Source of the DNA: an uncultured Peptoniphilaceae bacterium
GTDB taxonomy: Bacteria; Bacillota; Clostridia; Tissierellales; Peptoniphilaceae
Reading direction: 5' to 3'
DNA length: 64,000 nucleotides
Assembly: GCA_943912255.1 (NCBI GenBank)
Contig: CALTTP010000003.1
Span: 154,112 to 218,111, forward strand
Part shown: positions 62,255 to 64,000 of the stretch, piece by piece
Position numbering within the stretch: position 1 is the stretch's first letter
How the letters are laid out: every line of letters starts with the position of its first letter
Notes under the pieces: generated by a model
The model's database searches: none
What the model was told of the DNA's origin: nothing
The model's input: only the letters and a program-made list of their open reading frames with translations
Position numbers and translations under genes: made by a program

Positions 62255-63802
62255 ATGAAACCAAATTTTTTTAAATCCTCAATACTTATATTTCTAATTG
62301 GATTGGCATCGAAAATCATGGGAGTCTTTAGACAATCCCTTATTGGATATTATTATGGGCAATCCGTTTATACAGATGCCTTTAACTACGCCAACGAAAT
62401 AGCCTTAATACTGACTGTAGTGGTAAACACCACCATTCATCTAGTGATTATTCCGATTATGTCTAAAGCTAAAGAAACATATGACTTAGAAGAAAGAGAT
62501 CAATACTTTAGCAAAGTGGTCAACTTAGTAACATTGATTAATATATTTCTAGTTATTTTTGTAATAGTATTTGCAGGATTTTTAGTAAATCTTATTATTC
62601 CTAATTTTCCAAAAGAATACTTTGATATAACGGTAAAAATGGTTAGAATTATCGCTCCATCCATATTATTTCTTGGGTTGGTATCCTGTTTTGGAGCTTA
62701 TTTAAATTCCTTAAATATCTTTGCGCCTTTTGCAGCAGTAGGTATAATAGTGAATTTAACCTTCTATATAGGATTGTTGTTAGTAGGTAAATATACAAAT
62801 ATTATAAACCTAGCCTATATAACAACCCTAGGGGCCATTACCCAAAGTATATTTCTATATATATTTTTGAAAAGGCAGAACTATAAACACGCTTGGAAAA
62901 TTGACAATAAAAATGGTTATTTGAAAGAGACCATGTATCTAATGATTCCTCTTACATCAAAAGAGATAATATCTCAAGGGGCTAATGCAGTTATAAATGG
63001 TATAATATCCGGACTGACAGAAGGAAGTAAAACCGTTCTTAGAACATCTTATAACCTTTTTGGAGCTGTCCTTTCCATGTCCATAACCTCAGTTTCCACA
63101 GTACTATATCCATCCTTAGCGAAGGCTTTTAACTCAGGAGATAGGAAATTTATAAGAAAGGTAATCGATAAAGGCATAGTAATAACCACCATGATTCTGA
63201 TTCCCTTTACCTGTGGAGTAATAATCTTGGCAAGACCAGTTATTTCCTTAATATACGAGGGAGGTAAATTTACAAGTGAAAACACCATTTTAACAGCTAC
63301 GGCCTTACAGCTTTATGCCATAGGATTTACTGCAGCAGGACTTAGAATATATTTGAATAGAGTGTACTTTGGATTACAAGATACAAAAGTACCTTTCTAT
63401 AATCAAATATTAACCAGTGGACTATATATCCTAGGTAGTTTCATATTAACTAGAACATTGGACTATAAAGGAGTAGCTCTAGCTTTTAGTATTAGCTGCA
63501 TAATAGAGACAATAATACTAATAGCTCTCTTGAAGAAGAAGATAGCCGAACTGGACATTGCCTATTACCTAAGTAGCTTTGTAAAAATAGTAATATGTAC
63601 TTTGTTAATGGGGGTTGTAGTTTACAATTCCAACAATTTATTGGATAAGGCTATGGGAAATGGAAACTTACAGATTTTAATTAGGTTAATAATTGTAACA
63701 ATACTCGGAATTGGAACATATGGATTTGTTCTACATTTAATTAAATTCGACGAATTTAACAATATTCTAGAAGTTGTAAAAAGCAAGTTAACAAAAAAAT
63801 AA
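62255..63802 (+). CDS. murJ: lipid II flippase MurJ (MviN family)
   Basis: This 515-residue protein of the MOP superfamily moves lipid II across the membrane for wall synthesis. About 14 helices are present, with GLASKIMGVFRQSLIGYYYG (split: SKIMGVFRQ, LIGYYYG) at the start and the family's RIYLNRVYFGLQDTKVP later. GAAGGAGG lies 5 bases before the ATG at 62255. Its own terminator may be the hairpin at 63853. Confidence 0.9.
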   Translation: MKPNFFKSSILIFLIGLASKIMGVFRQSLIGYYYGQSVYTDAFNYANEIALILTVVVNTTIHLVIIPIMSKAKETYDLEERDQYFSKVVNLVTLINIFLVIFVIVFAGFLVNLIIPNFPKEYFDITVKMVRIIAPSILFLGLVSCFGAYLNSLNIFAPFAAVGIIVNLTFYIGLLLVGKYTNIINLAYITTLGAITQSIFLYIFLKRQNYKHAWKIDNKNGYLKETMYLMIPLTSKEIISQGANAVINGIISGLTEGSKTVLRTSYNLFGAVLSMSITSVSTVLYPSLAKAFNSGDRKFIRKVIDKGIVITTMILIPFTCGVIILARPVISLIYEGGKFTSENTILTATALQLYAIGFTAAGLRIYLNRVYFGLQDTKVPFYNQILTSGLYILGSFILTRTLDYKGVALAFSISCIIETIILIALLKKKIAELDIAYYLSSFVKIVICTLLMGVVVYNSNNLLDKAMGNGNLQILIRLIIVTILGIGTYGFVLHLIKFDEFNNILEVVKSKLTKK

Positions 63803-63819
63803 ATTCTTTTAAAAATTCC

Positions 63820-63848
63820 TTGACAAGGTTAAATAAAATTGATATTAT
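63820..63848 (+). promoter_or_regulatory. strong promoter P1 pointing out of the window
   Basis: TTGACA, 17 bases, TATTAT: near-consensus. It overlaps the region of the murJ terminator. Confidence 0.7.
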
Positions 63849-63852
63849 AATT

Positions 63853-63875
63853 AGGCACTCAGGAAGTGCCTTTTT
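63853..63875 (+). terminator. hairpin after murJ
   Basis: AGGCACT and AGTGCCT pair around CAGGA, then TTTTT. It is close to the recurrent GCACTC stem. Confidence 0.8.
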
Positions 63876-63912
63876 AAGTAGAAAAAATACTTAAAAAACT
63901 TTAAAAAAAGAT

Positions 63913-63941
63913 TTGACAACTGACCACTAGGGTGGTATCAT
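63913..63941 (+). promoter_or_regulatory. strong promoter P2 pointing out of the window
   Basis: TTGACA, 17 bases, TATCAT, followed by a small CACTC-AAAAA-GAGTG hairpin at 63953-63967. Twin strong promoters before an unread region suggest a stable-RNA operon next. Confidence 0.75.
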
Positions 63942-64000
63942 ATAGAAGTTGTCACTCAAAAAGAGTGCATAGAACCTAAACAAGTTAAAAAGTGTAAAAA

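Noticed and set aside
1..64000. Prophage, transposon, CRISPR or restriction system
   Set aside because: No integrase, transposase, repeat-spacer array, cas or methylase gene was recognised.

Overview
The window reads as chromosome of a low-GC, Gram-positive (Firmicutes) anaerobe. Supporting signs are AT-rich third codon positions, strong AGGAGG ribosome sites, several TTG starts, many lipoproteins, a T-box leader, Veg, RNase M5, the SufCBDSU order of Fe-S genes, FtsEX with an M23 hydrolase, and energy-coupling-factor (ECF) vitamin transporters. The mix, with BrnQ, a CofE-like ligase, oleate hydratase and stand-alone ECF S components, fits a Tissierellia/Peptoniphilaceae-like organism, but no rRNA lies in the window to settle this. 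No integrase, transposase, CRISPR array or tRNA was seen.

Layout. 0-4.8 kb: the end of a RidA gene, a small membrane protein, then a compact two-component plus ABC exporter operon. 4.8-11 kb: a surface-glycan-like set (YfhO, a BioF2/FemAB-like acyltransferase, a PIG-L deacetylase) converging on a membrane-anchored heparinase II/III-like protein. 11.2-12.1 kb: a secreted small hydrophobic protein overlapping a small membrane protein, possibly bacteriocin and immunity. 12.3-21.3 kb: a nucleoside operon (purine nucleoside phosphorylase, zinc alcohol dehydrogenase, MtnA isomerase, BmpA-type lipoprotein and its ABC transporter, MTA/SAH-type deaminase) that can be read as salvage of 5'-methylthioadenosine or 5'-deoxyadenosine. 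21.3-23.1 kb: an RNA-rich stretch with a roughly 600-nt putative structured RNA, a second structured element ending in a terminator, a TetR gene, and a leader that can mask the start of a frameshifted oleate hydratase gene. 25-31.5 kb: folC and sufCBDSU.

31.6-35.5 kb: a decaying tandem duplication of a secreted amidase-domain protein and a related lipoprotein, with several frameshifts. 35.6-38.4 kb: a thioredoxin/CcdA pair, Hsp20, and an ECF S component with a DUF4430 lipoprotein. 38.6-46.2 kb: an extended BrnQ carrier, a Nudix protein, a sirtuin, metNIQ, and a MocR regulator divergent from a second ECF S component. 46.3-50.8 kb: T-box, metG, tatD, rnmV, ksgA. 50.8-56.4 kb: small redox/Fe-S proteins, veg, ispE, murI, znuACB. 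56.5-62.2 kb: a CofE-like ligase and 5-formyl-THF cyclo-ligase on the minus strand, then ftsEX and the M23 hydrolase, then a third ECF S component. 62.2-64 kb: murJ and two strong promoters pointing out of the window, which may drive a stable-RNA operon.

The best candidates for something undescribed are the large structured RNA at about 21.43-22.03 kb and its neighbour at 22.03-22.20 kb. Next are the proposed MTA/5'-deoxyadenosine salvage operon, the start-masking leader of the oleate hydratase gene, and the secreted/membrane protein pair at 11.3 kb. All functional statements come from reading the sequence; no database search was run.
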